64,000 nt of DNA from Photorhabdus caribbeanensis (GCF_018448885.1 NZ_RCWB01000022.1:25716-89715); one strand, 5' to 3'; numbered from the stretch's first letter, positions 18,785 to 28,699 are shown. Notes: a model not told the origin generated them from the letters alone. Program-made: numbers and translations.

Positions 18785-20113
18785 ATGTCTGATCAGATTA
18801 CGCCGGTAAGAGATGAAAAAGGATTATTGCCTTTGGAAGAAAGGAATTTTTTACGACTAGGATGGTTAGTGATTGGTGTGGGGATCTTGGGATTTCTCAT
18901 TTGGGCCGCATTAGCGCCGTTGGATAAAGGGGTGGCGTCTTCGGGTGTGGTGGTTGTGGATGGTAATCGTAAAACAGTTCAGGCTCCGGCAAGCGGTATT
19001 ATCAGCCAGATTAAGGTTGTTGAAGGAGAAACGATAAAAGCGGGTCAGATACTCGTTCAGCTTAGCCAAGTGCAGGCAAAGGCACAAGTCGATGCGATTC
19101 AGGATCAACTGTATACCACGCTGGCAACGGAAGCCCGTTTATTAGCCGAGCAGCATGGTGATGAAGTGTTAATTTTCCCCGACATATTACAGCAATTACA
19201 ATCTGAACCGCGGGTGAATGAGATAATCGAACTGCAAAAACAACTTTTTAAATCACGTCGTGAAGTATTGAGAAGCGATTTGGAAGGGCTTGAGCAGTCT
19301 GTCGAAGGAATAAATTTCCAAATTAAAGGGCTTAAATCTTCTCTTCTCAGTAAGCGCATGCAGCAGGCGGCGCTTAAGGAACAGATAACAAATCTAAAAT
19401 CTTTGGCGGATGAGGGCTATTTTCCGCGTAATCGTTACTTGGAACTTCTGCGTGAACAGGCTGAACTTAACAGCAGCACGGCGGAAATGGCAGGACGAGC
19501 TGGTCAGCTTGAAAAACAGTTACAGGAAACACAGCAGCGTATTATTCAGCGCAAAGCAGACTATCAGCGGGAAGTGCGCACGCAATTAGCGGAAGTGCAG
19601 GTTTCCGCCAGTGAATATAGAAATAAGTTGGATACCGCACAGTTTGAGCTGACTCATACTTCAATTGTTGCGCCGGTTGACGGCACTGTTGTGGGATTAA
19701 ATATTTTTACCCAAGGTGGGGTTGTTGCTCCCGGCGAAAAGCTAATGGAAATTCTGCCGGCCCAGATGCCGCTTGAAGTGGAAACGCGTGTGGCGGTTAA
19801 TTTGGCAGATAAGATTAGCAAAGGGTTAAATGTGGATCTGATGTTCACCGCTTTTAACCAGAATCAGACGCCAAAAGTTGAAGGAAAAGTTGCCGTGATT
19901 TCCGCGGATAGGTTGGTCGATCCCGTCACCAGTCAACCTTATTATCAGATGAGAGTGGTTGTTTCTCCTGAGGGAATGGAAAAACTGAAAGGGTTGGATA
20001 TCAGGCCAGGAATGCCGGTTGAAGTCTTTGTCAAAACGGGTTCCCGCTCTCTGTTGAGCTATCTGTTTAAGCCACTGTTGGATCGGGCTTCAACATCGTT
20101 GATAGAGGAGTGA
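18785..20113 (+). CDS. prtC: Type I secretion membrane fusion protein PrtC
   Basis: HlyD-family periplasmic adaptor that links the PrtB ATPase to the outer-membrane channel PrtD. A short cytoplasmic N-terminus and one transmembrane helix (LGWLVIGVGILGFLIWAALA, about residues 25-45) precede a biotinyl-lipoyl-like half motif (VQAPASGIISQIKV) and a long coiled-coil region (about residues 100-290). The second half motif TSIVAPVDGTVVGL and a beta-barrel C-terminus follow. I start at the ATG, which has GGGAGTGG upstream, rather than the GTG two codons earlier. Length 442. The stop overlaps the region just before prtD. Confidence 0.94.
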   Translation: MSDQITPVRDEKGLLPLEERNFLRLGWLVIGVGILGFLIWAALAPLDKGVASSGVVVVDGNRKTVQAPASGIISQIKVVEGETIKAGQILVQLSQVQAKAQVDAIQDQLYTTLATEARLLAEQHGDEVLIFPDILQQLQSEPRVNEIIELQKQLFKSRREVLRSDLEGLEQSVEGINFQIKGLKSSLLSKRMQQAALKEQITNLKSLADEGYFPRNRYLELLREQAELNSSTAEMAGRAGQLEKQLQETQQRIIQRKADYQREVRTQLAEVQVSASEYRNKLDTAQFELTHTSIVAPVDGTVVGLNIFTQGGVVAPGEKLMEILPAQMPLEVETRVAVNLADKISKGLNVDLMFTAFNQNQTPKVEGKVAVISADRLVDPVTSQPYYQMRVVVSPEGMEKLKGLDIRPGMPVEVFVKTGSRSLLSYLFKPLLDRASTSLIEE

Positions 20114-20115
20114 TT

Positions 20116-21489
20116 ATGAAACTGAATAATGCTTCTTTCTCAATGGGTTTGCTGATTCTTTTCAGCGTCAGTTTGTTCTCTTTTCCTGCATGGTCATTGA
20201 GTTTGACTGAAGCCTATGCGCTGGCGTTAGAAAATGATCCTACTTTTCTTGCCGCCGTGAAAGAGCGGGAAGGCGGTGAAGAGTATGAAAAGCTCGGCAG
20301 GGCAGAATTGTTACCTAAAGTAATAATGTCTTATCAGAATTCCCCGCGGAATTGGCAACATATGGAGTCTGTTGGGTATGACCTCTGGGGCAGGAAGACA
20401 ACTAGCAGCCGGGATCGCCAATATAGCAGTTATAACGCGGCTGTTGTGTTGACTCAGCCGTTGATAGATTTTGAAATATGGGCGCGTTATAAAGCCAGCC
20501 AAGCCCACACTTTGATGAGCAATGAGCGTTTTCGGGCGAATTTTCAGCAACTGGCTGTTCGGGTCGTGAATGCTTACGTGGATGTGGCTTATGCGCAGGA
20601 TCAGATTGATTTAGTCATACGACAGAAAATGGCTTATGAAAAACAACTGGAACTGAATAAGAAATTGTTTATTTCTGGTGAAGGGACACGTACTGATGTG
20701 GTGGAAACGCAATCCCGTTACAGTCAGGCGATTGCCGATGAGATAGCAGCCAAAGACGATTTGGATGCGGCAATCCGAAGTTTACAGCTAATTGTGGGCG
20801 CTCCCCTCCCTGTTGATTTACCTGTACAACGGCTATCAGATAAAAAGCGTTTCCATATATTGAGGTTGTCGCCGGAGCGTTATGAAGAGTGGGAAAAATT
20901 GGCATTGGCTAACAATCCGGTTTTGGCGGCTTCTCGTCAGGAAGTGCAAGCCGCGTACCATGAAGTGCAACGTAATCGGGCGGGCTATTTACCTAGGCTG
21001 GAGTTCTATGCTTCCCATTCTGAAAACGAATCCAGTAGCGATAATACCATAGATCAAAAATATCGAACCGATACCATTGGCTTGCGGATGAGCATGAATA
21101 TCTATAATGGTGGTGCTACGTCTGCCTCTGTACGTCAGGCGGCGGCCAACTATGGCAGGACTAAATATGATCTTGATGCTCAGGCTGGAGAAATCCTCAA
21201 TGCATTACGCCGCAATTATAATCAGTACTTAAATAGTGAAAAACGGATCAGTGCTTATGAAATGGCGGTTGAATCAGCTAGCTTGCAGGTAGACGCGACC
21301 AGTAAAAGTGTTGCGCTTGGGCAGCGGGTCAATGTGGATGTCTTGAATGCTGAACAGCAGTTATATACTGCTCGACGTGATCTCTCACAAGCAAAATATA
21401 ATTATATTAAATCCTGGATCGGCCTGCTTAGTGAGGCCGGAGAATTAAAAGGCGAACATCTGGATAAGATAGCGAAGTATTTTCGTTAG
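20116..21489 (+). CDS. prtD: Type I secretion outer membrane channel PrtD (TolC family)
   Basis: TolC-like outer-membrane channel for PrtA export. A signal peptide ([18 protein letters not shown]) precedes two repeats of the OEP fold rich in coiled coil, with the family segments [35 protein letters not shown] and [20 protein letters not shown], and in the second repeat [27 protein letters not shown] precedes the ATG, which lies two bases past the prtC stop, so translation is probably coupled. Length 457. Last gene of the operon; its stop codon overlaps the stop of the convergent xni, leaving no room for a separate terminator. Confidence 0.94.
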   Translation: MKLNNASFSMGLLILFSVSLFSFPAWSLSLTEAYALALENDPTFLAAVKEREGGEEYEKLGRAELLPKVIMSYQNSPRNWQHMESVGYDLWGRKTTSSRDRQYSSYNAAVVLTQPLIDFEIWARYKASQAHTLMSNERFRANFQQLAVRVVNAYVDVAYAQDQIDLVIRQKMAYEKQLELNKKLFISGEGTRTDVVETQSRYSQAIADEIAAKDDLDAAIRSLQLIVGAPLPVDLPVQRLSDKKRFHILRLSPERYEEWEKLALANNPVLAASRQEVQAAYHEVQRNRAGYLPRLEFYASHSENESSSDNTIDQKYRTDTIGLRMSMNIYNGGATSASVRQAAANYGRTKYDLDAQAGEILNALRRNYNQYLNSEKRISAYEMAVESASLQVDATSKSVALGQRVNVDVLNAEQQLYTARRDLSQAKYNYIKSWIGLLSEAGELKGEHLDKIAKYFR

Positions 21490-22244
21490 GTTGCTGTTGT
21501 CAGCCGGAGTTGTTGTAGATTACCATTTAAAGCCAGATCGGTACGTAATGATGCAACTTCCCGGCTGATAAACGCCATTTCTTTATTGGATTCTAGTTTA
21601 TTGCGCCATTTATCGGGTTGTTGGTTGAGGTTCTGGAACAGATTATCCAGTGTACCGGCCTGTTGCAGTAAAGTGGCGGCGGTTTTAGGCCCGATCCCCT
21701 GAATCCCCGGAATTTTACTACTGCTTATCCCCGCCAGCCCCCAATAATCGGGTAATTGTTCTGGTAAAACGCCAAATTCTTGTTGAACAAATGGCATATC
21801 CAGCCAGCGTTTTTGAAAGTAGTCACGGATACGGATATTGGGTGAAAGTAGCTGGCAATACCCTTTATCAGTAGAAACAATCGTCACGTTGTAACCAGCA
21901 GAAGTCACTTTTACCGCCAGTGTCGCTGCCAGATCGTCAGCTTCGTGTCCCTCTGCATGCCAGCAGGCGACGCCTTGTTGCTCAAATGATGTTCTGATTT
22001 GCGGCATTTCTTGTTGCAGATTGTCAGGCATGGGCGAACGGCCGGCTTTGTAGTCAGGTAATATCTGGTGACGCCAACTGTGACTGCGATTCTCTTCATC
22101 GAATACTGCGACGGCATGTGTGGGATGAGTATGTTGGATAAGCTGCTTTAGTGCATGTTCACAAGCAGGAATACATGGGCTGCCCTGCACAGCATGAATG
22201 CGTCGGATAAGGTTAAGGGCATCAACAATAAGAAGGTGTATCAT
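21486..22244 (-). CDS. xni: Flap endonuclease Xni (exonuclease IX)
   Basis: Homologue of the 5'-3' exonuclease domain of DNA polymerase I, probably with flap endonuclease activity on branched DNA. It keeps [48 protein letters not shown] and a helix-hairpin-helix segment [19 protein letters not shown]. Length 252 (E. coli 251). E. coli Xni lacks some metal ligands and one active-site lysine present in the Pol I domain; this protein has the same compact form. In E. coli sdaCB separates xni from ppnN; here they are adjacent. Confidence 0.93.
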   Translation of the reverse strand: MIHLLIVDALNLIRRIHAVQGSPCIPACEHALKQLIQHTHPTHAVAVFDEENRSHSWRHQILPDYKAGRSPMPDNLQQEMPQIRTSFEQQGVACWHAEGHEADDLAATLAVKVTSAGYNVTIVSTDKGYCQLLSPNIRIRDYFQKRWLDMPFVQQEFGVLPEQLPDYWGLAGISSSKIPGIQGIGPKTAATLLQQAGTLDNLFQNLNQQPDKWRNKLESNKEMAFISREVASLRTDLALNGNLQQLRLTTAT

Positions 22245-22306
22245 ATGGGATCACTTTAAATAGCATAATGCTCCATCCGTGGAGCGCAGATATTTTTTCA
22301 GGTAAT

Positions 22307-23674
22307 TTATTTGATAATTTCGTAGCAAGGCTCGTAGGCAGTGCCTCCCGGTAGTTTCATTCGATGCTGTTCCACAAAGTCTTTCAATAGCTTATCCATA
22401 TGGCGCATTATTTTAACATCTCCGTGGATTTTGAATGGACCTTGTTTTTCAATTGCTTGAATACCCACCTCTTTCACATTACCTGCAACAATCCCGGAAA
22501 AAGCCCGGCGCAGTGACGCCGCCAGTTTTTCAGATGGTTGATCAGGATGGAGATTAAGATCTGCCATGTTTTCATGGGATGGCTCAAACGGCTGTTGCAA
22601 ATCATAATTGATCTTCATTGACCAATTAAAGCTATATGCATCACCAGTACTGTGGCGGCTATCTCTCACTAATGGCATCGCTTCTTTCATTATTCTGGCA
22701 ACTTCAGGCGCATCATCAATGATGATGTGATAATAGCGTCGCATATCTTCGCCCAAGGTATGAACAATAAATTCGTCCAGAACCTGGAAATAGTCCTCAC
22801 TCTCCTTTGGCCCGGTAAGAATTAATGGCAGTACTTGCTCCTGATTTTCTGGATTCATCAGAATACCTAGTAAATAAAGTAATTCTTCTGCTGTACCGAC
22901 ACCACCTGGGAAAATAACGATACCATGAGCAATACGAACAAAAGCTTCCAGACGCTTTTCTATGTCTGGCATGATAATCAGCTCATTCACTAATGGATTT
23001 GGCGGTTCAGCCGCAATGATTGATGGTTCGGTGATACCAATAAAACGGCTATTTTTATAATTCTGTTGGGCATGGCCGACAGCCGCGCCTTTCATCGGCG
23101 CTTCCATTGCGCCAGGGCCACAGCCAGTACAGATATTCAGCCCGCGTAACCCAAGCTGATTACCGACTTTACGGCCATACTGATACTCTTGCTTACTAAT
23201 TGAGTGGCCTCCCCAACAGACGATCATGTTGAGCTCGTCATCGGTATGCAGCGCTCTGGCATGGCGCAGAATAGAGAATATTCTGTTGGTGATATGTGCG
23301 CTATTCTCTGAATCGGAATAATCCTGTTGTCCTGGATCGGTAATCTGTGTATGGACAAACAAGATATCCCGCAGAACTGCGAACAGGTTAGCTTGTAGTG
23401 AGTGAATAATTTTTCCATCAACGAATGCGTCTTCTGGTGGATCTATCAGTTCCAGTTTTACTCCACGCTCACGGCGCAGTACGTTAATTTCAAAATCGGT
23501 GTATTTAGAGAGCAGCTCTTTACTATTATCGGTTTGGCTACCTGAATTGAGTACGGCCAGTGAGCAATTACGGAACAGGCGATACAGATCACTTTTTGCG
23601 GTACTCTTTAGCATATCTACTTCAAGTTGAGATAGTAAATCCATTGAGCCGAGTGGGTTGATATGTGTGATCAA
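22307..23674 (-). CDS. ppnN: Pyrimidine/purine nucleotide 5'-monophosphate nucleosidase PpnN
   Basis: LOG-family nucleosidase (formerly YgdH) that hydrolyses nucleoside monophosphates to base and ribose 5-phosphate and is activated by (p)ppGpp in E. coli. The LOG motif appears as [17 protein letters not shown], with [14 protein letters not shown] earlier. I place the start at a TTG: it gives (M)[19 protein letters not shown], which aligns residue for residue with the E. coli start, and AGGAGT lies six bases upstream. An upstream in-frame ATG would add 15 residues without homology. Length 455 (E. coli 454). Confidence 0.94.
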   Translation of the reverse strand: MITHINPLGSMDLLSQLEVDMLKSTAKSDLYRLFRNCSLAVLNSGSQTDNSKELLSKYTDFEINVLRRERGVKLELIDPPEDAFVDGKIIHSLQANLFAVLRDILFVHTQITDPGQQDYSDSENSAHITNRIFSILRHARALHTDDELNMIVCWGGHSISKQEYQYGRKVGNQLGLRGLNICTGCGPGAMEAPMKGAAVGHAQQNYKNSRFIGITEPSIIAAEPPNPLVNELIIMPDIEKRLEAFVRIAHGIVIFPGGVGTAEELLYLLGILMNPENQEQVLPLILTGPKESEDYFQVLDEFIVHTLGEDMRRYYHIIIDDAPEVARIMKEAMPLVRDSRHSTGDAYSFNWSMKINYDLQQPFEPSHENMADLNLHPDQPSEKLAASLRRAFSGIVAGNVKEVGIQAIEKQGPFKIHGDVKIMRHMDKLLKDFVEQHRMKLPGGTAYEPCYEIIK

Positions 23675-23785
23675 GAATGACTCCTTGTATACCGTGTATA
23701 GATTACATATCAATAGCACTAAACTGAATGTATTACATACCCTATTTCAGCTTATTTTTCAAAAATTGCGTTTAGAAAAACAGAT

Positions 23786-24634
23786 TTATTGACGTGCCAG
23801 TCTGCCTATAGCTGGAATAAAGCTTGCATTATTTGTACGCCACGGGTTGATATCTAATCCCCCACGACGGGTATAACGAGCGTAGACTGAGAGTTTTTCC
23901 GGTGCGCATAACTGTTGTAAGTCGTTGAAGATACGCTCAACACATTGCTCGTGAAACTCATTGTGATGCCGGAATGATATTAGGTAGCGTAACAATGCTT
24001 CCCGATTGATTTTTGCCCCTTGGTAGTGAATCTGGACAGATCCCCAGTCAGGTTGATGGGTGATCAGGCAATTAGATTTCAGCAGATGGCTAACCAAAAC
24101 TTCTTCTACCTGCGGGCCTTGTGCTGCACCTTGCAGATAATGACGATTGAAATCATATTCAGTCACTTCAATCTCCTGATCGTCAATACATTCACCTGTA
24201 AAAGCGGAGATTGGTTGATTATTGAAATGATCTAAATGATGAAGAGTCACTTCCACCTTGCCTTCAGCACAAGCAGCCAGATCGCGCTGTAGTGTTTCTG
24301 CAACGACTTGCCAGTTTTCAAAGCGAGTTTGGTTAAAGCTGTTCAGATAGAGCTTAAAACTTTTAGATTCAATCAGATTTTTACTTGTTGCATTTAAACT
24401 AACATGCCCGACAGCAACTTGTGGCAAACCACGGCTATTTAGCCATGATAGCTCATATAGCGTCCAGATATCAGCGCCGTAAAACGGCAAATTATCAGGG
24501 AAAATTTCCAGTGGTTCACGGTTCATATTGCGGGGTACAGCTTGCAATAAGCTGGCATCATATTGGTCACGATATAAAGTGGTTTTACCCAGAGTAAGCT
24601 GCTCAAGAGCTTGGTGATCCCGATATAACGACAT
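23786..24634 (-). CDS. queF: NADPH-dependent 7-cyano-7-deazaguanine reductase QueF
   Basis: Reduces preQ0 to preQ1 in queuosine biosynthesis. The nucleophilic cysteine is in [16 protein letters not shown], and the QueF motif [17 protein letters not shown] lies upstream; [11 protein letters not shown] is near the C-terminus. The 282-residue length shows the long two-domain QueF form. The start [13 protein letters not shown] follows GAGG at seven bases; the ATG four codons upstream contains that ribosome binding site and is unlikely. Divergent from syd, as in E. coli. Confidence 0.96.
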   Translation of the reverse strand: MSLYRDHQALEQLTLGKTTLYRDQYDASLLQAVPRNMNREPLEIFPDNLPFYGADIWTLYELSWLNSRGLPQVAVGHVSLNATSKNLIESKSFKLYLNSFNQTRFENWQVVAETLQRDLAACAEGKVEVTLHHLDHFNNQPISAFTGECIDDQEIEVTEYDFNRHYLQGAAQGPQVEEVLVSHLLKSNCLITHQPDWGSVQIHYQGAKINREALLRYLISFRHHNEFHEQCVERIFNDLQQLCAPEKLSVYARYTRRGGLDINPWRTNNASFIPAIGRLARQ

Positions 24635-24781
24635 GTTATTCCTCAAAATCTGATATTAGTGATGGCTTAAGTTTAGCAAGTTAGCGCGTTTGTCTGAATT
24701 TTATTTGTTCGCTCAGTTCACTATCTTTGGTTTAGTATAAAATTATTAAGTACACCCTAACAGTTACCGATTGAAAATAAT

Positions 24782-25336
24782 ATGATTTCTAATGTTACAG
24801 AAGCGTTGTCTAATTTTACCCGTTGTTATGTTGATTTGTGGCAAAAAGAAACTGGAGCTCCTCCTGCCAGCCGTGAACTTTATGGAGTACCATCACCTTG
24901 TATTGTCCAGACTGGTGACAACATTGTTTATTGGCTTCCACAGCCTTTTCCTTTAGAGGAAAAGCTGAATAGCGTCGAAGTTGCACTGGATATTCAATTA
25001 CAACCGGCAATTCATGATTTTTATACATCACAATTAGCCGGTGATATGACGGTAACGTTTGAAGGTCAACGACTTAGTTTGATTCAGGTCTGGAGTGAAG
25101 ATGACTTTATCCGTTTACAGGAAAACCTGATAGGACATTTGGTGACGCAGAAGCGGCTGAAACTGTCGCCAACGGCATTTATTGCGACGATGGAATCAGA
25201 TGATATGGGTATCATTTCTCTGTGTAATTTGACCGGTGAAGTGATTTTAGAGCAATTTGGCAGCCATCAACGAACACGGTTATTTACCGACTTAATTGGG
25301 TTTCTTGGTGCAATTGAACCTGTCTTTATTTGTTAG
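24782..25336 (+). CDS. syd: SecY-interacting protein Syd
   Basis: Cytoplasmic protein that binds SecY and can disrupt faulty SecYEG complexes in E. coli. Length 184 (E. coli 181). Family segments include [20 protein letters not shown] near the N-terminus and LGAIEPVF at the end, with the acidic concave-surface region [20 protein letters not shown]. No strong ribosome binding site is visible. Located next to csrB as in E. coli. Confidence 0.93.
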   Translation: MISNVTEALSNFTRCYVDLWQKETGAPPASRELYGVPSPCIVQTGDNIVYWLPQPFPLEEKLNSVEVALDIQLQPAIHDFYTSQLAGDMTVTFEGQRLSLIQVWSEDDFIRLQENLIGHLVTQKRLKLSPTAFIATMESDDMGIISLCNLTGEVILEQFGSHQRTRLFTDLIGFLGAIEPVFIC

Positions 25337-25359
25337 AGCTGGATTTTTAACGTTGTATT

Positions 25360-25377
25360 TGTGAGATATCTCTTACA
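25360..25377 (+). promoter_or_regulatory. UvrY (GacA-family) binding box upstream of csrB
   Basis: TGTGAGATATCTCTTACA fits the 18-bp GacA/UvrY consensus TGTAAG-N6-CTTACA with one change. Its centre lies roughly 180 bases before the proposed csrB start, comparable to the far-upstream UvrY site of E. coli csrB. The box also forms part of a 12-bp inverted repeat reaching 25395 (GATATCTCTTAC and GTAAGAGATATC), which could alternatively act as a terminator for syd. Confidence 0.75.
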
Positions 25378-25540
25378 CTTCATGTAAGAGATATCATTGT
25401 TTACTTTTGTGAGCTTCACATTAGTTTATTATTTCCATTTTATTTCAATAGGCTATAAATAGTCACCGATTTTATTCACTATCTTCACTTACTGGTTTCA
25501 TTATGTGTAGCTTGTTTCATCGAACGAATTAATTCATGCT

Positions 25541-25769
25541 GTCCTCAGCAGGAAAGGAATCATTGCGCACAATTTCTCAAGGATAGATAAGTGATGATGG
25601 TCAGGATGACGCCATGCATAACAGGATCGTATGCAACATAAATAAAATGATGGGTAAGGGATAACCAAACTAGGGACAATTTGTCAAGGAGTGAGCAGGG
25701 AGCATCTTATTATTAGCGGGACTGCTATAAAATCAACTTAAGGGGAGCGCTTGTTCGCTCCCTTCTCTT
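25541..25769 (+). ncRNA. csrB: CsrB RNA, antagonist of CsrA
   Basis: Sits in the csrB slot between syd and yqcC. The proposed transcript of about 230 nt holds eleven GGA motifs, several in hairpin loops, for example GTCAGGATGAC and GCATAACAGGATCGTATGC. The 3' part, TCAAGGAGTGAGCAGGGAGC, is nearly identical to E. coli CsrB, and it ends in a GGGAGCG-loop-CGCTCCC terminator with a T-rich tail. It should sequester CsrA and so relieve its control of mRNAs. The 5' end is estimated from a weak promoter (TTGTTT near 25512, CATGCT near 25535); the RNA is shorter than the 369 nt of E. coli. Confidence 0.85.
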
Positions 25770-25864
25770 ATTTGGTGGGGCAAGCAAATTTTCAGCTTAA
25801 GGGGTATCGATGGTATTCTTGCGAACTTGGTTGTTTTGAGTAAAAACTGAGTCGGGCTGAAAAT

Positions 25865-26197
25865 ATGAGTACCACAAAACAAATTCTGCATAAATTACAG
25901 TTAATTGAAGAAGCCATGAGGGAAATTGACCTGTGGCAGAGCCATCCGCCTAAACCAGAAGCTTTCGAAAGTGTTGAACCATTCTCCATTGATACGATGT
26001 CAGCGGAAGAGTGGTTGCAGTGGGTATTGATTCCGAGAATGTATGCGTTGTTGGAGCAGGGATTGGCGTTGCCTACGGCATTTGCTATCGCGCCTTACTT
26101 TGAGGAATCTTATAAAGAAGATACTACTGGGCGTTACCAGCAACTGCTTGAACATCTTCGTGCGTTGGATCGCTTATTTATGCAGGATAACATCTGA
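25865..26197 (+). CDS. yqcC: YqcC family protein
   Basis: Small conserved protein of the YqcC/DUF446 family, 110 residues. It keeps LIEEAMREIDLWQ, EPFSIDTMSAEEWLQWVLIPR and the final HLRALDRLF segment. Function unknown; structurally all-helical in the family. It is followed directly by truC, whose ATG begins one base after its stop codon, so translational coupling is likely, as in E. coli. Confidence 0.93.
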   Translation: MSTTKQILHKLQLIEEAMREIDLWQSHPPKPEAFESVEPFSIDTMSAEEWLQWVLIPRMYALLEQGLALPTAFAIAPYFEESYKEDTTGRYQQLLEHLRALDRLFMQDNI

Positions 26198-26198
26198 T

Positions 26199-26969
26199 AT
26201 GTTGGAAGTGTTATATCAGGATGATCATATTGTGGCAGTTAACAAGCCAGCGGGGTGGTTAGTTCATCGTAGCTGGTTGGCGCGTCACGAAACGGTCTTT
26301 GTTATGCAGACATTGCGTGATCAGATTGGTCAGCATGTTTTCCCGGTACACCGTCTGGATAGACCAACATCAGGCGTATTGCTGATGGCGCTTTCCAGCG
26401 ATGTTGCCCGTCAGCTATCCCAACAGTTTGAACATCATCAGTTACAAAAAACTTATCATGCCGTTGTGCGCGGTTATGTGTTGGAATCAGCTATTATTGA
26501 TTACGCTCTGGTTGAGGAACTGGATAAGATCGCGGATAAATTTGCGGATGGCGGTAAAGAAGCTCAACCCAGTGTGACTTATTACCAATCACTGGCAACA
26601 GTGGAGTGTCCGGTAGAGATAGGTCGTTATCCTACATCACGTTTTAGTTTGTTGGAATTGACACCGAAAACAGGCCGAAAACATCAATTAAGACGCCATA
26701 TGGCACATATTCGTCACCCCATTATTGGTGATACGACACATGGCGATTTACGGCAAAACAGAGGGGTTGCCGCTCATTATCAAACCAACCGGTTGATGCT
26801 TCATGCCAGTTGTCTTGAGTTGGATCACCCTGTTACGGGGGAGAAATTATCGCTTACGGCAAAATGGGATGCATCATGGCAGCATTTGATACGACAATTT
26901 GGCTGGCAAGGTATTATCCCCGATTTGGAATATGATGAAGTGAGTAAGGTAGAAGATTTCATAGATTAG
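26199..26969 (+). CDS. truC: tRNA pseudouridine(65) synthase TruC
   Basis: RluA-family enzyme making pseudouridine at position 65 of certain tRNAs. The catalytic aspartate is in HRLDRPTSGVLLMALS (about residue 54). Further motifs are LYQDDHIVAVNKPAGWLVH at the N-terminus and LELTPKTGRKHQLRRHMAH. I start at MLEVLYQDD; the open frame upstream is read-through of yqcC in another frame. Length 256 (E. coli 260). A decayed partial second copy of this gene is found 1.5-1.7 kb downstream, beyond the transporter gene. Confidence 0.95.
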   Translation: MLEVLYQDDHIVAVNKPAGWLVHRSWLARHETVFVMQTLRDQIGQHVFPVHRLDRPTSGVLLMALSSDVARQLSQQFEHHQLQKTYHAVVRGYVLESAIIDYALVEELDKIADKFADGGKEAQPSVTYYQSLATVECPVEIGRYPTSRFSLLELTPKTGRKHQLRRHMAHIRHPIIGDTTHGDLRQNRGVAAHYQTNRLMLHASCLELDHPVTGEKLSLTAKWDASWQHLIRQFGWQGIIPDLEYDEVSKVEDFID

Positions 26970-26990
26970 GATGTCTTCAAAGAATACCTG

Positions 26991-27033
26991 TTGCCTTTAT
27001 CTCTTAATTATTTTAATTAAGAGATAAAGGCAA
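26991..27033. terminator. Perfect 20-bp hairpin between convergent truC and the transporter gene
   Basis: TTGCCTTTATCTCTTAATTA is followed after three T by its exact reverse complement. A 20-bp perfect stem with a three-base loop between convergent genes most likely works as a bidirectional terminator, although flanking T tracts are short. It sits at the left edge of the inserted transporter segment. Confidence 0.7.
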
Positions 27034-27072
27034 TATTTATATATTATTAGCAAAGATTGATGATATATAAAT

Positions 27073-28257
27073 TTATTGGTTTTTATTGATTATATTATTA
27101 TTTGAATTGATTTTTGAAAGAAAAATAGTCGATATAACTATTGAAGAAACTAATAATATTGTAAATCCAGCAATGATTTCTTCAACGCCAACACCTGAAT
27201 AAATAGTATAAAAAAGAATGCTCATAGTAATAAAGACATAAATACCTGATTGCATACCCAAAGTATAAAGAGAGTTTTTTGAATATAATCCCAAATAAGA
27301 TAAAAAAACAGGTTGCATAATGGTATTAGCTAAAAATACCATAATTGTGAATAGTAAATAGAGTATGCCAGAATTTATCATAATGCTAAGTAAGCAGAAT
27401 CCGAGAGAAAATAATTGTAGGATATTACCTATCATGATTCTTTTGGTTAAAAGTGCGGATTTAATGATTTTCATGATGCCAATTGCACAGGGGAACCATG
27501 TAACCAGTAATATGATATACATTTGAGTCATGTCAATATGTTCAAAATATTTTGTTCGCATTGCTGGCATAATCATTAAGGATAGAAAAAAGCAAACATT
27601 GATGATAACTAAACTGGAAAAGGCAAGTAAAATAACTAATTTATTGGTTGTTTTCACAGAATCTTTAATATCCTGTTTTTGTTTTTTTAAATTATGGCTT
27701 TTAAAGCTAGTGAAATAGATAATTGAAGCAATAGAATAAATAAAAGCAGCAAAAAAGTCTGCTGATGTGCGGGAATTTAGACTTAAAAGAGAGAAAATAA
27801 CTGGAATTAAAAATGGCAGGCTTAATAACGCGAGGCTTAAAATAGAAAAATTACTATTCGTTTTCTTTTCATTTTCTGTGGTTATAAGAATATTTCTTCC
27901 CATTATGACAATAAATCCACTTATTACTCCCCATAATATTCTATGCAGAGTATCCAGCCAAACTGGAATAAATGTTGTTTCTTTTGCAAAGAGAATGCAG
28001 TTTATGGTTGCTAGTAATAAGAAGAAGCCAAAAATATTTCTTTCAAAAAAAGCAATATTCATTTTTCGAATAAAAAAGGATACAGTCATACATCCCAGAG
28101 ATAACCCCAATAAATAGGAAAAAACAGGAATATAAGCGTTTAAAATCATGCTTCCATCTTTAAGCACGGTATCTACCCAAATCATCAGGCCAGATGAGCC
28201 GGTAATATTTGCGGCACTTAATAGTATACTTAGCACAACAGCTCTATTGTTAAACAT
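27073..28257 (-). CDS. MFS-like multi-spanning membrane transporter
   Basis: 394 residues with about twelve hydrophobic helices and short charged loops (for example SFFIRKMNIAFFERN and TTENEKKTNSN), the layout of a major facilitator superfamily protein. I do not recognise a subfamily or substrate. It is much more AT-rich than its neighbours and rich in Ile, Asn and Lys codons, suggesting horizontal acquisition. In E. coli truC is followed directly by yqcA; here this gene lies between them and is flanked on its far side by a decayed truC remnant. It is alone, with no regulator or biosynthetic gene beside it. Confidence 0.75.
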   Translation of the reverse strand: MFNNRAVVLSILLSAANITGSSGLMIWVDTVLKDGSMILNAYIPVFSYLLGLSLGCMTVSFFIRKMNIAFFERNIFGFFLLLATINCILFAKETTFIPVWLDTLHRILWGVISGFIVIMGRNILITTENEKKTNSNFSILSLALLSLPFLIPVIFSLLSLNSRTSADFFAAFIYSIASIIYFTSFKSHNLKKQKQDIKDSVKTTNKLVILLAFSSLVIINVCFFLSLMIMPAMRTKYFEHIDMTQMYIILLVTWFPCAIGIMKIIKSALLTKRIMIGNILQLFSLGFCLLSIMINSGILYLLFTIMVFLANTIMQPVFLSYLGLYSKNSLYTLGMQSGIYVFITMSILFYTIYSGVGVEEIIAGFTILLVSSIVISTIFLSKINSNNNIINKNQ

Positions 28258-28466
28258 AGTGATGGTTTTCCTTTATTTAGCGCTTACTTATGCCGTTCTA
28301 TTAATCTCATAATACTATTGTTGATCTTGAAAAAAAGTATATGGTCATTTTTAATATTAATATCAATGTCATAAACTAAAGTTGTTTAAAAAAGTGATTT
28401 TAACACTGAATTATTATTGGCTAAATAGCTTGATTTAAGATGACTTCACTTCTGTTACTTGATCTT

Positions 28467-28699
28467 GGTTGTCACAGAAAACGATGTTTTTGATGATTAC
28501 CTGTTACCGTTTTATGTAGAATAACTACAGTTATTGATCGCTACGTTTGTTCGTAATTGGCTTAACAGATATATGATTAGTCATTAGTGCTGATGGGATA
28601 CTGTTTACATGACAGAGTGAACTTAATAGTGGCAATATTTGATTTGATACGACGGCTTAGCTGGTAAAGGTAATTATCCCTGATTTGGGAAGGGTTGAG
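28467..28699 (+). pseudogene. Decayed remnant of a second truC copy
   Basis: The segment from 28630 parallels the truC 3' end (26877 onward): TGGCAATATTTGATTTGATA and then ATTATCCCTGATTTGG match truC DNA with small insertions. The two shifted frames read WQYLI, LIRRLSW and IIPDLG where TruC has WQHLI, LIRQFGW and IIPDLE. A shorter match lies near 28467-28500, where GGTTGTCACAGAAAACGATG resembles the TruC region around codons 23-32. Stops and frameshifts make it non-functional. The remaining DNA between the transporter and yqcA shows no gene. Confidence 0.7.

Noticed and set aside
25792..25989. Minus-strand frame across the csrB-yqcC junction
   Set aside because: Antisense to yqcC, with no homology; the plus-strand gene is conserved.
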